Part shown: positions 63,085-64,000 of the stretch, one piece after another
Layout: the number at the start of each line of letters is the position of its first letter
Position numbering within the stretch: position 1 is the first letter of the stretch
Assembly: GCA_041391765.1 (NCBI GenBank)
Contig: JAWKNJ010000029.1
Location: forward strand, 12,244-76,243
DNA from: SHAN690 sp041391765
GTDB taxonomy: Bacteria > Bacteroidota > Bacteroidia > Flavobacteriales_G > Salibacteraceae
Length of the DNA stretch: 64,000 nucleotides
Reading direction: 5' to 3'
Made by a program: the position numbers and the translations under genes
The notes under the pieces: model-generated
Databases searched by the model: none
What the model was told of the DNA's origin: nothing
The model's input: the letters and a program-made list of their open reading frames with translations, nothing else

Positions 63085-64000
63085 TTTATGCTTTGCGATA
63101 CTACCTCTAAGATTCGCTCAGTCGCCTTCCCGTCCCACAGCTCAGGCACACGTCCTTTTTTATAATTTCCTTTCTCTATTTGCTCGATGAGTTTGCCAAC
63201 CTCCATTATATCAAATGGCAGCAGGGTATTTGTCCCAATATCAGTGGTTATAGGGCGTTCGGTGTTTGGACGCAACGTCAGACATGGCTTTTTCCTAAAA
63301 GTTGATTCTTCCTGAATGCCGCCACTATCTGTAAGTACAAAGGCACAAGTCTTTACCAATTTTTGGAAAGAAAAATAGTCCAAGGGTTCTGTACACATCA
63401 AATTTGAATTGGCCTCTATCCGATCATATAGGCCAAATTCCTTGGCGTTTTTGATCGTCCGAGGATGAATCGGAAAAACGACTTTATAGGTCCGATTGAT
63501 AAATTCAATAAGCAATAGCAGTTTATCCAACTCTTCTCTACTATCAACGGTTGCAGGTCTATGCATCGTCATTAAAACGAATTCGCCTTCTGATACGTTC
63601 AATTCGTTTAAAATCGCTGAGGCTTCTATTTCCTTTTCAAATGCCACCATCGTATCAATCATAGTGTTGCCAACATAATGAATTGACCCTTCGTCTTTGT
63701 TTTCAGACTTCAGATGCCTCAAGCCGCTTGGCTCAGTTACAAAAAACAAATCGCTCATATCATCGGTGAGGATGCGATTAAATTCTTCAGGCATAGTGCG
63801 GTCAAAACTTCTAAGGCCGGCCTCTAAGTGGCCGAGTGGTATTCCATTTTTATTCGCAAAAAGAGCTCCAGCTAATGTCGAGTTTACGTCTCCTGGAACG
63901 AGCAACAAATCCGGCTTACCAATTTCGACTACCAAGTCCTCCAGCTTTATCATTATTTCGGCAATCTGTCGATTCGGTGTAGCTGGAGTAATGTTTAGAA
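63081..64000 (-). CDS. wecB: UDP-N-acetylglucosamine 2-epimerase, N-terminus beyond the window
   Basis: The frame is open to the right edge, where it reads LNITPATPNRQIAEIM before ATG 63953, a continuous match to WecB; the true start is therefore outside. Visible family motifs: PGDVNSTLAGALFA, GHLEAGLRSFDRTMPEE, ERPI (late substrate loop) and LTDSGGIQEE. The enzyme converts UDP-GlcNAc to UDP-ManNAc, a precursor for O-antigen and capsule. The first known member of the minus-strand operon. Confidence 0.95.
   Translation of the reverse strand, partial: LNITPATPNRQIAEIMIKLEDLVVEIGKPDLLLVPGDVNSTLAGALFANKNGIPLGHLEAGLRSFDRTMPEEFNRILTDDMSDLFFVTEPSGLRHLKSENKDEGSIHYVGNTMIDTMVAFEKEIEASAILNELNVSEGEFVLMTMHRPATVDSREELDKLLLLIEFINRTYKVVFPIHPRTIKNAKEFGLYDRIEANSNLMCTEPLDYFSFQKLVKTCAFVLTDSGGIQEESTFRKKPCLTLRPNTERPITTDIGTNTLLPFDIMEVGKLIEQIEKGNYKKGRVPELWDGKATERILEVVSQSIK

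Noticed and set aside
46346..64000. Possible horizontally acquired island because of the glycan genes
   Set aside because: Composition looks a little more A/T-rich, but no integrase, tRNA junction or direct repeat was seen at the ends; variable O-antigen loci are normal.

Overview
The window comes from a Bacteroidota chromosome, most likely a marine-type Flavobacteriales. The support is gene content: four secreted proteins with type IX secretion sorting domains (two type A, two gliding-associated type B), SprB repeats, the block bamD - Bacteroidota-type rpoZ - coaBC - DUF4835, DUF6089 and DUF2911 proteins, three consecutive parvulin-type chaperone genes, and many -7 promoter elements matching TAnnTTTG. 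I see no phage, insertion sequence, CRISPR array or plasmid gene.

Region 1 (1-31320) is mostly housekeeping and envelope genes on both strands: an ABC-F ribosome factor, an Nramp-like transporter behind a TalC-type transaldolase, a prolyl oligopeptidase-family peptidase with a small 2Fe-2S ferredoxin, an S41 protease, a secreted nuclease/phosphatase-fold protein, two SPOR-repeat envelope proteins, a LOG-family hydrolase, ClpP, the bamD-rpoZ-coaBC-DUF4835 operon, an alpha-oxoamine synthase of the sphingolipid/sulfonolipid type, an FKBP isomerase and a broken DnaJ/TerB gene. Region 2 (31320-46344) has tRNA-Ser(GCU), a MacAB-like four-gene efflux operon, three PPIase/chaperone genes upstream of nothing else, guaB, a gliding-associated secreted protein and a DUF6089 barrel.

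Region 3 (46346-64000) is a surface polysaccharide (O-antigen or capsule) locus read on the minus strand and running off the right end at wecB. It holds glycosyltransferases, acyl- and acetyltransferases, WbqC, a Wzy/O-antigen-ligase-like polymerase, asparagine synthetase and an NAD-dependent epimerase. WecB should make UDP-ManNAc. A WecE-like transaminase next to a PglD-like acetyltransferase suggests an N-acetylated 4-amino-4,6-dideoxy sugar.

The most striking thing is a block at 54189-56536 in which three genes (acetyltransferase 3' end, polyprenyl-phosphate-type glycosyltransferase, WecE-like transaminase) can be read almost in full, but only by changing frame every few dozen bases. Nearly every defect is a small insertion or deletion, not a substitution. 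That looks more like uncorrected long-read consensus than evolutionary decay. A smaller patch of the same kind splits the DnaJ/TerB gene at 31010-31272. I did not find a convincing undescribed defence or mobile system. The best biological leads are the Nramp-like protein lacking the metal-site Asp and Asn, the outer-membrane barrel carrying three SPOR-like repeats in place of an OmpA domain, and two terminator-like hairpins lying inside signal-peptide coding regions.
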